Program-made: the position numbers and the translations under genes | Assembly (NCBI RefSeq): GCF_050908995.1 | Contig: NC_135123.1 | Span: 14,198,001 to 14,262,000 of the forward strand | DNA length: 64,000 bases | Reading direction: 5' to 3' | Origin: Andrena cerasifolii | Lineage: Eukaryota; Arthropoda; Insecta; Hymenoptera; Andrenidae | Notes under the pieces: generated by a model | Databases searched by the model: none | What the model saw: only the letters and a program-made list of their open reading frames with translations | What the model was told of the DNA's origin: nothing | Part shown: positions 14,301-29,300 of the stretch, piece after piece | How positions within the stretch are numbered: the first letter of the stretch is position 1 | Layout of the letters: every line of letters begins with the position of its first letter

Positions 14301-17300
14301 TCAAGTCTTCAGTGGGGGATGCTTGTGCACAACGTCACTGCCGGAAAATGTTTAAATTCGGTCATTAAAATTAGTGTTCAGCTCTGAAATTTGTACAAGT
14401 ATATTGAGAATACTCTACGAATCACAACTTAAATAATTAAATACAAACAAAGCAAAACCACTATTATTATTTTGAATAAAAAAAGCAAAACTGTCATCAA
14501 CTATCCCACCTTTCTCCTATTACATCACCGGTGCAGCATCGCATTGGCTAAAGTGTAGTTATTAACGGAGATTTGATACCGAAATTTACAGCGTTGGAAT
14601 TAAATGAGATCTTCTGCGCCGGTACGTCACCTCTGGCGAAAGAGGCGCGGAGCAAAAGACAGATATGTAAACGTACACTGCTGCACGGACAATTAATAAA
14701 CGACCGAAATTCAAGAACTTCGTTGCCTGATGACGATCGCATTATTCGCGGAAAATACCATTTCCAGCGTGCACGGAACGCGCGTGACGAGCATCAGCGA
14801 AGATGCCATTGTCAGGGAAGCTTTTGTCCCGCGACGCATTCATCGAATAATTTTCCATGCGTAAAGTCGCGTTTCCACGGACGCGTGTCAAGTGCACGTT
14901 CGACGCAAGCCGTCTCTAAAAGAATCACTCCTTCCTGCCCAGCACGTCTCACGTGCACTCTTTGCTGAGACAGAGGTCCGTGTCCATTCCGCGCTGCGAA
15001 TTACGCGGGAGGAAGCTAATGCAAAGGCAAGAGAAATAGCATAATACGCCTGACAAGGGAAGATCCCGAAAATTCAAAAAATTCTGAAACTTTGTGAATA
15101 TGTAGGGGATCTCCTCCTGATTACAACGCAACTTTTTTTGCCGCCCAAATTCACTCTAAGGGGGTGAAATTGACCCCTGAAAATTCGGTTATTTTCCAAT
15201 TTTCAGTGATAATTCGGGAACTGTAAAATATTTTTTTTACCAAATGCTAGATCTAATTAAAAGAAGCAACTTTTGCCTTGAAACTTTTTCTCTATCTCTT
15301 ACAGTTCGCGAGTTATAACAGAAAATCTGAAAATAGCCGAATTTTCAAAAGTCAATTACACCCCTTCAAAGTGAATTTGGGGAGCAAACAAAAATTCCGT
15401 TGTAATCAGGAGAAAATTCCCTACACATTCGCAAAGTTTCAGAATTTTTCGAATTTTCAGATCCAGAATCTTCCCTTGTGAGTTGCATTAAAAATCCTTT
15501 AAGGATAAATGTGCAACGCGTTCTTTTTAAAATTTGTATGAGTAACGATAGTTCTTGGTAGGTGGTTTAATGAAAGAATGAGGGGCTGAAGTGCATTTTG
15601 AGAATTAGCTGTTTCACTTTGCGCAAGTGGGAACGAGGCTTAACGCGAGGAGAACGTGTGAGAAGTGAAAAGCAACGCTCACGTGGCTCTCCTACTGTAA
15701 ATTCACGTTGCGCCTCACGTGCGCGAGTTTCAGTCTCGCGAACACCGAAAGAAGACCTAATGGCGACTAATTGTAAGTTCGACGAGCGCGAATAAATCCG
15801 GCGATTAAGTTCGACGAGTCAATGCGTACGCATTGCATGCGGAATCTATCGCACGCTCGTAAACGCTTTCCAGAGCTGTTGTAATTCGCAGAACGGCCGT
15901 TGAGAAGAAAGTCCCGGAGGCAGGTCGAAGGGAAAGTAACCGACTCCTCCGTCCTCCACAAAATTTTGAAATACTGTCGAATTACGGCGGTAAGGAGACA
16001 AACTAGCGTAGTTAAATTGCAATCTATTTATCGCGGCCTAGAATGTATTATCCACGCTTTCCGGAGCTCGTCACTGTACTTATTTATGTTGAAAGAAGTG
16101 TTAACGATAGCTCGTCCACTTCTATTAATGACTTGACTGTTGACGATGTGGCGTTAATGGTCCTTCGGGGGGCATTACTGCGTCTCGTATAATTTTATGT
16201 TTCTCGGCAACTGCAATCCGACCTGAATACAATTTCTCATGGACTCTTAACGGAGCGCAATTTCTGTATCAGTAAAATGAAACAGTGACGGCAGCGAGGG
16301 GGGGTTTAATTATTCCCCGACTAGTTTCACTATCCCCGTTCTACGAAAAGTCAAGCAGAGCTTGAGGTCGACGCATAGAATACACTGTAATCCGTCAGCG
16401 TCACAGGTGAAAGAATGTTAAAGGACAGAAGGTCTCAAAGAGCCGGAGAAAGCTGCTTTTAAGGGCACTTTCGCGAAGACGTACGAGCAGCCTCGTTTCG
16501 GGGGCCTTAAGTACCTGCAGCTCCCTCGGAACTTCATTTTTCAGTCACGCCCAATCCTATTTCATTACTATTCCGCGGGTGATCGTCTGCGGTATGCTTG
16601 GGCAAACCACCGTTTCCCCATTTACAACGTCCCTATGCACATCGTTCCGCAGCTTCTATTTACAGTCCGCAGTTGGAATCTTTCCTCTCCACGTACGTAT
16701 TCGCCGCAGGCACGTACTTACGCCCGTAAAACGGAACGGATCGTTTTGAGGTTGATCGAGGAACACGTGGCAGAAAGGGTCTGGCCGGGTAAGCATAGGG
16801 AGAATTTCCCCAGCACCAATTTTAGCATCTATGCGTCCCAAAAATTCTCCTTTGTCTAAAGAAACACTGAGAGAAATTTCAGATCTCCACCCCCTTTCGT
16901 TAGGGCGATATGGGGATGACAACCCTAAACTTTACCATTTTTTTTCTTAGGAACTACTTAAAAAAGGGTGGTCTTTGGAAATTTTTTACTCAAAAGCTAT
17001 GACATATTTCTCGAAAAATCCTTTTTCCTTTTAAGGATTGCATCTAGTACTGTGCATCGTATTTTTTTTATATAAAAATATTTATCAATAACTATGTTAT
17101 TGTCCATCACTCGAAGGTTCTCTAAAAAAAGGCTTCCGCGGTGACCACTGCTGCTCGAAAGTCGATCATCTGAAATAAAAAATTCAAAAGAATTTACTTA
17201 TTATATTATATTATCCAGTATTTGAACGAAGGATTTTTTTATCCGATGCTCAGTTTTCTTTTAATTGACGAAAATCAGGCACGATTTATGATAAAAATTG

Positions 17301-20300
17301 AAACCCTTACTTTAAACATCAGCCATTTCTTCCCCAATCAATATTTCGAAAAATCCTTCGTTCAAATACTAGACAATACAATATAATAAGTAAATTCTTT
17401 TGAATTTTTTATTTTAAACGATCGACTATCGAGCAACAGTGTTCACCGCAGAAGCCTTTTTTTATAGAGAACCTTCGAGTGATGGACAATAACACAGTTA
17501 TTGATAAATATTTTTAAATAAAAAAATTACGATGCACGGTACTAGATGCAGTCCTTGAAAGGAAAAAAGATTTTCTGAGAAATGTGTCATAGCTTTTGAG
17601 TAAAAAATTTCCAAAGACCACCCTTCTTTCGGCCCCCTGACTGAGCATGACGCCTTAAGATATTTGAATGTTCCAAAGTGCACGTAACAGGCAATTCGTA
17701 GCTCCACCACATATATTTTTTTCGAAATTGCAGATCAATTGTTAAGGGTTGCTCGCCGCTTTTGATTCCCTTCTGGCTCCAGTTACCACGCAACGTCTCC
17801 GTCGTTCTCGATCTCCTTTCCTCTCGTTCTTTTCCCCTGCCGAACGGCGGGGCTGGCTCGGGCCATTAAAGAGGGAAGGTTCGTCGAAGGTAATGCGATA
17901 TGCCGTTCCCATTTCGGGGAACGATACAGTAAGGGGATGATTGACGTATTAAGGCCGTCCGCCTAAATGCCATCGTCTGCGGGGGAAAATACTCGCGACC
18001 CGTTTTTCCATCCATCATCCCTGGCAATTTCGACCGAAGTTGGCACGTTTCTGCGGCGATCTCACTTTGGGTGCTCGGAGAAAGGGAAGGGTGGGAAAGT
18101 ATGTACATAAACTGTTACAAGCTCGTCACGGATTCTCAGTGCTCTTGCAAACGCAGTTCGCAGATCTTCTTCCAATAAATGCTACCATTGGAAAAGAAAC
18201 CAAGAGTTCTCTTCCCCACTCTGTGGAATTGCTAAGTCGACCCACTTTTATGTACCACTTTGTATTACGACACTGGTGTGCGCCCAAGTGGCCCATTCAG
18301 CGAAACGAGGAACCGTGTACGAAAATTCTATCGACAGATGGCTGGCGGAGTTGCAGGGTGAACGGAGGAGACTGGTTTGCAAGACGAAGTTATTCGGCGG
18401 TCAGTTACGTAAGGCGAGTTGCCAGGTAGCAGGGGTTCGGGACTCTTCGGTTACACCGGGGCCGAGTATCGGGGAACTTGTAACTGCCTTGAAATCGATA
18501 GGGGCTCGTCGCGAACCGGCTATTGCACACAGGAGGAAACAAATAAGTGCTCGTTGCTCGGAGGTTCTCGTTGCTCGATGGACTCAGCTGTCGAACGTTT
18601 AAGTGGCCCGGGAAGAGTTCGGGGTCGATCCTTCGATTGCTGTTACCACCCCTTCGCAAGGACTCCTCTCGTCGAGCTCCCTCTCAGCTTCAACTCAGTT
18701 TCAGGGGGCCGCGTCCAGCTCCGCGATTCTCCATTATCTCGCCGGTGGCAAATAGCGCCCAGGTATGTATTATATAATGCCGGGGTGTAATTTGAAACGC
18801 GACGGAGCACGCGCAGATAGCGAAAATAATATATCAAAGGAGCACGCCCCCCCTTTTCCCTCCGTGCAAGGATAAAATAACGCGGCAATCCCTTGGCGCA
18901 TTTTTCATAATGAAATATGCACGAAGGGCTTGTTATGCCGGCAAAATAATTAGATAACAAAAAAAAGCCTGACACGTAGACCACCCTGTTTTATTACCGT
19001 CGCGCACTCGCGGCAACTTCGCAGCCCCGTGCTTGCGCGTGGGAACATAAATCGTGCGATCGCCTTAAAACGGCCGCCGTTATACAGCCCCCTTTAGAAA
19101 TTCCTCTTTTACAGCCCTCCACGATTTCTGCGCGGGACCGTAGCTTTAACAAGACTCCCTCTCGCAACGGCGTGTGTGGGGGCGAATAATAAAACCACGC
19201 GCGAATCGCTCGCCTCCGATAAAGTATTCGAACGTTGATGTACGCTGAAAGGGTGTAGACGGTTAAGATTCGAAAGCTTATTAAAAAAGAAACATTTTTG
19301 GTAATTTTCAACTTCGTATCTCCACGCGGAGGGTAGTAAAGGGCAAAAATAGGAAATCAGGTTTTTGCCGAATTTCTCCTATACTAGGGGATGAAAAATT
19401 TTGAAAAAAATCAGAGGCGTTTCTGTTATCGGGGCACATATTAGAGAATTGTTTCAGATTTTTAAATTGAAAAACCAAGCTGTGAGAAATAAAAAACGCC
19501 AAAAAATGCTGAAAAATGCCGATTGTGTATCGAAGCAGTCTTGGCACTATAATTATATTTTTACTGTAAGTACGTATCATTGTTACTATTGTCCTGACTT
19601 TTTTCAGATTTTCAATTTGCCGCGCCGCAGTTAAAAAAATTAAAAACTGATTTTTTCGTCGTTTTTTCCGTGTCAGAGTAACTTATACGTCGAATTGCTT
19701 CATTAAATAAGCGTTTTATGCGATCTTCAATGTTTATACGTACAGCAAAACATAATTCTGGCACTTATAGTGTTTACCATTGACAAGGGGAGGACACCAT
19801 GTGGTAGACACCGATTTTGACGAGCCTTGGTACGATGGATCTATATGGAAAATAATTAAATAGGTGTCCGAGCGTTTCTGCCAATGGGCCTTAATAATAG
19901 AGATATTTGCATGGAAAATATTAAAAATTTCATAGTGGCCGTGAGGTTTTAACGAGTAAAAATCCCATACTACCCTGGCGCCCCGAGGGATTCCCCTTTG
20001 AAGGAGTCGGGGTGCCTTTTGGAGATTTCCCCAAGTTAAAAAAAAAGTTTATAAAATAAAATAATTTAAAGAAAAATAATTTATAAAAGAAATGAATAAA
20101 GTTTTTTTTAACGTGGAGACATCTCCAAAAGGCACCCCGACGCCTCCAGAAGGGAATCTCCCGCGTTCGCCAGGGTAGTGAGGGATTTTCACCCACTAAA
20201 ACCCCACGACCACTAATTAATTTTTAATAATTTCCATGCAAATATCTCTATTATTTACTTATTTTCGACACGGATCCATCGTGCCAAGGCTCGTCAAAAT

Positions 20301-23300
20301 CGATGTCTACCACATGCTGTCCTCCCCTCGCGAGTTTACATCCCTTTCCACTGAAAGAATCATTTTTAACTTCTTCGGCATTCGCATAGTTTACCAAAAG
20401 AACTCCCCCATTATCGACGTCCCATTAATCCCGGAACGAGGAATTCCTTGTAAATGCCCCGGGCATTTCCAAAGTCCTCCGACTAATAGCGAGCAGACGG
20501 TCAGCTGGAAATTGCACCGATTCCGGTCACGGGATAGAATAATCCTTTGTCTTCTAAGTCATCGCCCCGAGTTTCAATCCGAAATTCATTAGAACCCAAT
20601 TACGAGGTAGTTCGATCCACGCCGAGGGGAGGGGCGGGCGGGGAGAAATTTAATTTGTCCTTTGAATAGTTCCAGCCCCCGGCGACACTTTCACTGATTA
20701 ATTGCCCCTTCGATCGCAGCTTTAGCCTTTTTTCCATCGCTTTCTGCCCGAGAAAGCGGAGCTTCGCTGGGGCTCGTTCGTTCTTGGCGGTGTCATTGTG
20801 CCTGGCGAAGACCGGAGCGTAACAAGAGGGCGATCGGCAAAAGTGTTTACTTTCCCTCCCCCGCTTTTTCATTGCATCGTCAAACGTTTATTACATCTCA
20901 TTTCTGCCCGCCGCCTTGGCATTGCTTTGTGTCACTGCGGCTCGCCTGATTGAAATGCTTGACGTCAGATATTTGCGCGTCTGTCGAGCTACCTCCTCCT
21001 GGCTTTAAATGTTTCACTTTTACTAGATATTTAAATGGAAAATACGCCGCAGCTTTCGACCGGGCTGTTATTCTTCTTTCCCCTGCCAGCGAGTTTCGCC
21101 GCGGCGGCACGACAGAACTGACGCGGAGACGTGTTTTATTGGCGGATGGCCATCGTTTGTTTCCAGTGTTTGAGCGTTTGGCTTTGCCAAAGCTGTCACG
21201 CAGCGACAAACCAATAGGATGGACAAATTTCGCGGAATCTCCTCCGACCGGGAATGCATTTCCGGGCGGGGATTTCCAGCGGCGGAAAATCTGTCACTGT
21301 TTGTTTGGAAAAAAAAAAAATATAACTGCTCCCTAGGCATCTTTGTACAAGCGATAGAGAGAAGTCTCTAAAAAGTAATTCCACTGCAATCACGGGATAA
21401 TCTCGGATCTCCGCTGGAATCGTTCGGATTCCACCAGGAGCTAGGTATTAACCGAAATTAATTCCGTTATTATTTTCCTATTAAATTCCATCGAATCGAT
21501 TCCGACGCGATCGCGATAAAACCGGGATCCCCCCGATAGGAAACAGGCTATCGATATATTCGAATTCCTCGGTCGAGCTGGTCGAATTAATTGGATAAAA
21601 GGGTCCAATAAAATAATAGAGTGAAAGACGAAAAGGGGAGTAAAAACGTACAAGTGATTTCTGTTGCCTCGTGTAACACTGATACAAGCCTAATCGAGCG
21701 CCCCCGTTCGTGCATCGCATCCCCTTCTGTGTTCCTGATTTCTCGATATTTTTTGTTTCTCGAGAAATCAGAAATCAGATCATACTTCTCGAGAAATTGA
21801 ACGAAATATTAGAAAATTTATATTTTTGGAATAATGTTGATAATATCTATCGAAAACACAAGAAACCTTTAACTAATTGTTTGTTCCTGTCTAATTTGCA
21901 TAAACTTTGTGTAAATGAAAAAACAGATATTAAATATAATTTATATATTTATTTATTTAATACAAAATTTGTGCAAAGTGAAACATTACTTTTTTATTTT
22001 AGAATGATTTTTCATCTGTTTTTTTTTGTGATAAAATCTGTAGTTGTAGAAAACTTTCTTTCGATTTGAGTGAATGTTGACTGGATCCTATGTAGCAGAT
22101 CCAAAAGTTATGTTAAATTGGGAGTCCTTCCAGTTGACTCAAAAATATGAAATTCTTTTATCAAAGTCCAGAATTTATCGTCTTCTTGGTTGATACTAAT
22201 TTCTTAGAGGCTCTCTGCGATTGCTATCTCTAATTGTTTTCTTAATGGTAATTCTTCATTTTGAGGACCCGTGAATTTTCCAGTATTTTCAGGAGAACCA
22301 TGGTTACTGTTATATTTCTCGAAAAGTCTAGCTCCTTAAAAATCGTTTTGGCGTTGTATACATATCTGTGGTGGATATTAAATGACAAACGCGTCTTTTG
22401 AATCTTTTTGAAGAGATTCTCCATTACCATTGCAACAATTTTATAAGGGATACAATAGTTTTGTCTCTTCTTTTCAATATTCTTTCTTTAATAGCCGCAA
22501 GAAACTCATTAATTAATTCAGTAGGTATACCATTTTTCTAAATTGTTAAATAAGAATTTAAGAGCGCCTTCACCAGTCAATAATATTGAATCTTCTCTAC
22601 TGAGATTTTCTATTGTAATTCATATAAGTTCTAATGCTACTAATAAGATTTATTATAAATTGTAGATGTGTTTATACGTTCGCGATTAACTAGTAATATA
22701 CAAATTGAACTATCTAAAAATTAAATTCCGAAAACAAATGAGATTTCTAATAATTTTCGAAGATTTAAGTTTCTCGAGAAAAATAGTATTTCCTGAGAAA
22801 TAAGAAATAAGCATTTATAAAACTTTCTCGAGAAGGAGCACTAGTCACGCGGGAAACATTATATTCCACAAATGATTGGTGAAACAACGGAGATTTATGG
22901 CGTCCGATCGCATCCCCCGAAAAATATACAAGGCCGAATGTCCCGTCGCGTTTTCCTATCGCCGTTTAAACGCAAAGGGCACTCTCGAGATTACACGCTG
23001 GAGGTGATTTCCTGCACTCGTAAATGACGAGTTTCTTACCCTCCCTCAGATAATGCCCGTCGCAATAAACCCTCTATTTTATTAACGCGCAGGGCTAACC
23101 CCTTAATCCGCCGATCCGTTGATATCGGCCTGCGTACCAGGCCACAAAGACGCTGACGACCCACGGCATTAGCATCCCCTCGAAATCCGTCGATCGATTA
23201 ACCCCCGGCTGGTTATCGCGTCTTCGAAACTCGCCCAGCGTATCGACCGGAGACGGTTAACCACCTGATGAACACTCGAGGAGCGTGTTCTTGCATCGGC

Positions 23301-26300
23301 ACGGCTGGTTTCCGTGTCGGACGGTCCCCTCGACGAACGCGTCGATCACCCTCTATCCACCAACGCTATTAATCTCCTCGAATACTTAAAGTATTCAAAC
23401 TCACCCTCGTGTATCTTCCCCTTCGATCAATGTGCATTAACTCGGTTCAAGTTGTCGGATAGTTTTTCACGGTTCCTGTATTTATATAATTTCCTGCTTT
23501 GCCGCAGTTATTTTAGTTTGCTCAGTGGCTTAGGGCACGCTTCTGCTGGAGCTGCGATAAACGATCGGAGCGGTGATGACAGCGAAGCGTCGAAATACAT
23601 TTTATAGTTTTATAATGGAAGTGTTTAAACCGAAGGAGTCGAGAAGCAAGTATTACTTTTTCTTTGCTATTATCGCCGTTTTTATCGTTGATATATAACA
23701 GATTTTCACCACTTTAGATTTGTTTTACAAGGGAAGGACACCATGTGGTAGACATATATAGTAATTTTCCTTTAATTAATTCCTAAGTGTCACCTATTTT
23801 TTGGGGCTCTAGACTGAAAGGTCCCCTTAACTTAAATACGACACAATATTTTCGTTTAGGTACTGCCTGGACATCTTTCGATGTACCATTTTATGGAACT
23901 CGGAGATAATAATAATTCTTCTTCAGAATCACTCATGTTTAAATGGCTAATTTTTGCGAAACCTTAAACGATTGGAATTGTATGATTATTATCAGAGCTC
24001 CACTATAAACACACAGGAAGGAGATATTTTTGAGCAGCTTCTGTCGCCGTTTAATCGACGCTCTTATAATTTCTATCGCAGCTCCAGCATGAACGTACCC
24101 TTAGTGGTGGATGTTGAGCAGTTTTGCTGAAATGACACCAAGCTGGATTCATAGATTATTGGTCGTCAACGACAAAGCTTCAGTTGGTGGGACGATCGAT
24201 TTTTGCGTAATTATCGAAGGAAAGAACGGGCGCCGATCGATCAGAATCCTGAGAGATGCAAGATACCGAGTGCACGGTAACTGTTCGCGGAAACTTCGCC
24301 CCCGTTCCCAAGTATCTGCTATCTCGCAGCAGTGCTACGGTGAAATTCAGCTCCCAGGACTCGGTTTGCGGAATCGAAAGACCAAGGCGAGAATTCCTCC
24401 TGAGAAATTTCCCTCCTCCTCCCCCCGTCGAAACTCACTTTCCTGCGTAGGAAATACGTTATTTCCCGTGCCTTTCCACGCGATCCCGCCAGCGAGGAGG
24501 CGCGTCCCCGCGGCTCCACTCGCCTTCCAGCGAGGCCTCGCCAACCCTGGGCTCTTTATGAAAATTTCAAGCCCCAGGATCCCGAAACACGGCCACCGGA
24601 TTCCGTCGAAATGAATCCAAGCTGCGCGTAGAAACGTCAGCGGGAAGCTATAAAGTTCGATGGTGCCTACGATGAACTACAAAAACTACCTACGTTCAAA
24701 TTGAAGCCTGTAAGATGAAAAGTCGATACCCATCGGAGTGGAAAAGAACTCCTAACAACGCACCATACGAGGTTTTTATTTTAAAAAATACATACAGTGG
24801 AGGACAAAAGTGTCGGGGCACCCTTTAAAACAGAATAACTTTCTTCAAATTGGTTCAAACGACTTGAGGTATTTTTTTTGGAAGCTAGAAGGATTAGTTT
24901 TCTGGGTGACGTGTTTCGTTGTTTGGGAAAAAAATTGTAATTGGTCGGAATAGGGAAAAAAATAGGGACGATCGCTTTTCCCAATTTTATCTGAGCCTGT
25001 AATGAAAATTTAAAAACCTCGTTTGTGGATTTTAGTAAATTATTATTGTTATTATTATTGTTATTATTATTTCGTCTTTATTACTCGTAAAATAAAGGTA
25101 CAGTACGTAAGGAGAAAGTAAAGGCGAGTAAAGGCGAGGCCGCGGTATAAACGGTTAATAGGCCTAACCATAACGTAAAACTAAACATTAATTAGTACTA
25201 CGTAGGGGAGGCCGGGGCTAAAAGTTCCGATTTCGATAAAACATAAAAAATGACTGGAAAATAATGTAGTTATTCTCTTCGCTATTGACTAATTTCTTGT
25301 TAAATTTATTATATCTTCTGATTTTAAGCTTGTGTTTAATATATTGTAATAGGTTTCCCATAGAACGTAATTTATTTGTGGCTGATCGAAGCGGAACTTC
25401 TTACCCCTATATGGGGCAAGTTGTTATCGCATTGGGGTAAGTTGTTACTATGATATAAGAGTTGCCTTTTAATGAAATATTTCATTTTCTAATGAAATAA
25501 AGCAGAATTTTATTAATAATGGTTATTTATGAACGTTCGGACCAACAAAAATGTATTATCTTTAAAAGAAAACCAAAAGCGACAGTTTTTATTTATCTTT
25601 ACGCATATCTTCGATCGAAGTCGTGTCCCTTTCCGCCTTTCATTCATATGTTCGCATTTTAAAGCACAGCGGAAACAATTTATACATTTGCGGCAGGTCT
25701 GTGAAGATAGCACCCCCAAATTCGAATTTTTGGAAAAACTCAACGGCATTCGTTTGTCCATCGTTTGCCCACGATTGCCCATCAAAAATTTTCGTTTGAC
25801 CACCCTCCAAAAAAGAGTTATGAACAAAATAAAAAAATTGTCTTCATCACCCATCATGAATGCATTTCAATTTTTTAATAGAAGGATACGAATGTACCCG
25901 ACCTGACCACGTTTGCTCACTCTCAGATTTCATTTGCCCACCCTCCAGAATTTAAATAAAAAATAAAAACCGCGAAAAAATGGGTATAGATGAAGCGATC
26001 GCGTTAAAGTTCGATTATTCTCGAAAATATTATCAAAATCGTTCTTTCAACGGTCCAGTTCGTTAGTTTAGATGTAGAAGAGATTTGCCCATGCATTAAT
26101 TTCGTATGCCCACCCTCCAGAATCGAATTATTAATAAAGATAGCCAAGAAGTGCGGTGCCCGTTGAAGCGATCGCGTTAAAGTTCGATTTTTCTGGAAAA
26201 TAATATCAAAATCGTTCTTTCAACGATGCAGTCCGTTAGTTTAGATATAGAAGAGATTTGCCCATGCATTAATTTCGTATGCCCACCCTCCAGAATCGAA

Positions 26301-29300
26301 TTATTAATAAACATAGCCAAGAAGTGCGGTGCCCGTTGAAGCGATCGCGTTAAAGTTCGATTTTTCTGGAAAATAATATCAAAATCGTTCTTTCAACGAT
26401 GCAGTCCGTTAGTTTAGATATAGAAGAGATTTGCCCATGCATTAATTTCGTATGTCCACCCTCCAGAATCGAATTATTAATGAAGATAGCCAAGAAGTGC
26501 GGTGCCCGTTGAAGCGATCGCGTTAAAGTTCGATTTTTCTGGAAAATAATATCAAAATCGTTCTTTCAACGATGCAGTCCGTTAGTTTAGACATAGAAGA
26601 GATTTGCCCATGCATTAATTTCGTATGTCCACCCTCCAGAATCGAATTATTAATGAAGATAGCCAAGAAGTGCGGTGCCCGTTGAACCGAATACCTTTCC
26701 GTTCGTTTTTTTTCCGAATGAATTATCAAAATCGATTGTTCTTACCGTAAAGGTTGAAGGTGTTTGGTGACATGTTATCCAAGAAATGTTGCACACACTT
26801 CTTTCTCACTTTATTCGAACGACACTTCAATTTGTATCGCTCATCGAACACTTCACACTTTTCACACATCTGCAGCATGTGCAGAATAACACCAGAGTGG
26901 TTTTCTAGTCATTTTTCACTAATTACCGCAATGATATCGCACAACGGAAAATAATATAATGTCACAGTTACTTCACAAACCGTAAATGAACGCACGATCT
27001 CGCAAGAGTTGCGCCCGAACTCTGTAGACCGACTGACTTTCGTGCGTCGTTGGAAACAATTCGAGAGTGTCGCAGACATCTGTTTACGTTTCGGCACGTT
27101 CGATGACGACACGCAGCGCTGCTACCCTAACTAAAGGGGCGCAGCGCCGAGTGCCACTGCCGAAACGTAAACAGATGTCTGGCGATACTCTCGAATTATT
27201 TCCAACGACGCACTTCTTGGCTATCTTTGTTAATAATTCGATTCTGGAGGGTTGGCATACGAAATTAATGCATGGGCAAATCTCTTCTACATCTAAACTA
27301 ATGGACTGCATCGTTGAAAGAACGATTTTGATAATATTTTCTAGAAAAATCGAACTTCAACGCGATCGCTTCACCTGTACCCTTCTTTTTGAGGTTTTTA
27401 TTTTTTATTTAAATTCTGGAGGGTGGGCAAATGAAATCTGAGAGTGGGCAAACGTGGCCAGGTCGGGTATATTCGTATCCTTCTTTTAAAAAATTGAAAT
27501 GTATTCATCGTGGGTGATGAAGACAAATTTTTTATTTTGTTCATAACTTTTTTTGGAGGGTGGGCAAAAAAAAAATTTTTATGGGCAAACGTGGGCAAAC
27601 GAAGGACAAACGAATGCCGTTGAGTTTTTTTAAAAAATCGAATTTGGGGGTGCTATCTTCACAGACCTATTTGCGGCGGGGCAAGTTTTTACGGTACCAA
27701 CGTGCCCCAAGTCACGGTAACAACTAGCCCCTACCGACACATGTAGCAATTTCAAAGATTATTCTGCTTATACATGTATTCAAACGATAAACACTATTGC
27801 ACCATGTTCTTAAATGTCATTTGATCCATAAGAACGATTCAATCTATAATATCTACGTTAAATAATTGAAATAGACCAAAAAGTAATGATAGAAAAATTT
27901 TTACTTATCTGGTACGCGACTAATAGGTCCTTGCTTACAACCACACAATTCGCTGTCGCGGACGCTATTAAAGTGGGGGACAGAGTGGCGTGATCAACTC
28001 ACACGGAAAAAATAATTTAAAGTACAACGCTCTTTTTATTTTCAAGATAGAGCCGTCGGAACAACTTACCCCCGGAACTTTTAGCCCCGGTCTCCCCTAT
28101 ACTAATAATAAAAATACTTAAAACAAATTCAACAATGAAATATGAAATATGAAATATGAAAAGAATCCTACGTTCAAATACTAGATAATATAATATAATA
28201 AGTAAATTCTTTTGAATTTTTTATTTCAGATGATCGACTTTCGAGCAGCAGTAGTCACCGCAGAAGGCTTTTTTTGAAAGAACCTTCTAGTGATGGACGA
28301 TAACTTAGTTATTGATAAATATTTTTAAATAAAAAAATTACGATGCACGGTACTAGATGCAATCCTTAAAAGGAAAACAGATTTTCTGAGAAATGTGTTA
28401 TAGCTTTTGAGTAAAAAATTTCCAAAGACCACCCTTTTTTCGGCCTCCTGACTGAGCATCACCCCTTAATTAGATCTAGCACATAGTAAAAAAATTATTT
28501 TACAGTTCCCGAGTTATCACAAAAAATTGGAAAATAACCGAATTTTCAGGGGTCAATTGCACCTCCTTAAAGTGAATTTGGGCAGCAAACAAAAATTGCG
28601 TTGTAATCAGGAGAAAATTCCCTACATATTCACAAAAGTTCAGAATTTTTTTAATTTCCTGGGTCAGGATGTTCCCCCGTTAGAATCCTTCGAATAAACG
28701 CGAAGAATATCCTGCCGCAATCTCGGCATCAAAGGATTTCTCTTCGGTGTATGAATTATATCCAGGTTGAAAGTGGCGCACGCATGCCGACGCAACATCC
28801 TGGCCTTATCGCCGACGGGGCAAAGGTAATTCCACGGAAAAACTCGGCCCACCTCCCGGCCACCCTCCGCTTTATCTGCAAGCCATGCTTCATCTAGATT
28901 CCACAGCCATTAGCCAGCGGTGGGATCATTGGAAACTGCAGAATGTTTGAATGCGGACCGCTGAGCGGCACGGAATCGTCGGTGTACGTGTCGCGTGCAC
29001 TCCCCGCAGGCGGTAGATCACTTTTATGGTCGACATTATGGCACACCATGCGGAGTCATTCAGTACCAAGTCCTTTTACCGTCATTTTGTGGACGATGCA
29101 TTTTTCAGTGAGCACCCGCACTGTGCATTTCCCGCCGCTATAAATTTCGATGCGCACGCATACTTTCGGATGCGCTAAATTCGGTGGGCTTCTAAAGTAT
29201 CCTTCTTCCCACTCCGGGATATATCTCGACATTCTACGCGAGCAGCTCTTTGTTAACTTGGAAGATTTTAGAACCCCGGCGACGATTCTAGGGACGCAAT

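Noticed and set aside
24111..24614. 167-codon plus-strand open frame
   Set aside because: It is Arg/Pro/Ser-rich and overlaps open frames on the minus strand. No domain is seen, so it is more likely a composition effect.
25987..26690. Regularly spaced repeats resembling a CRISPR array
   Set aside because: The whole 173-bp unit is repeated with no unique spacers, in eukaryotic DNA inside a transposable element.
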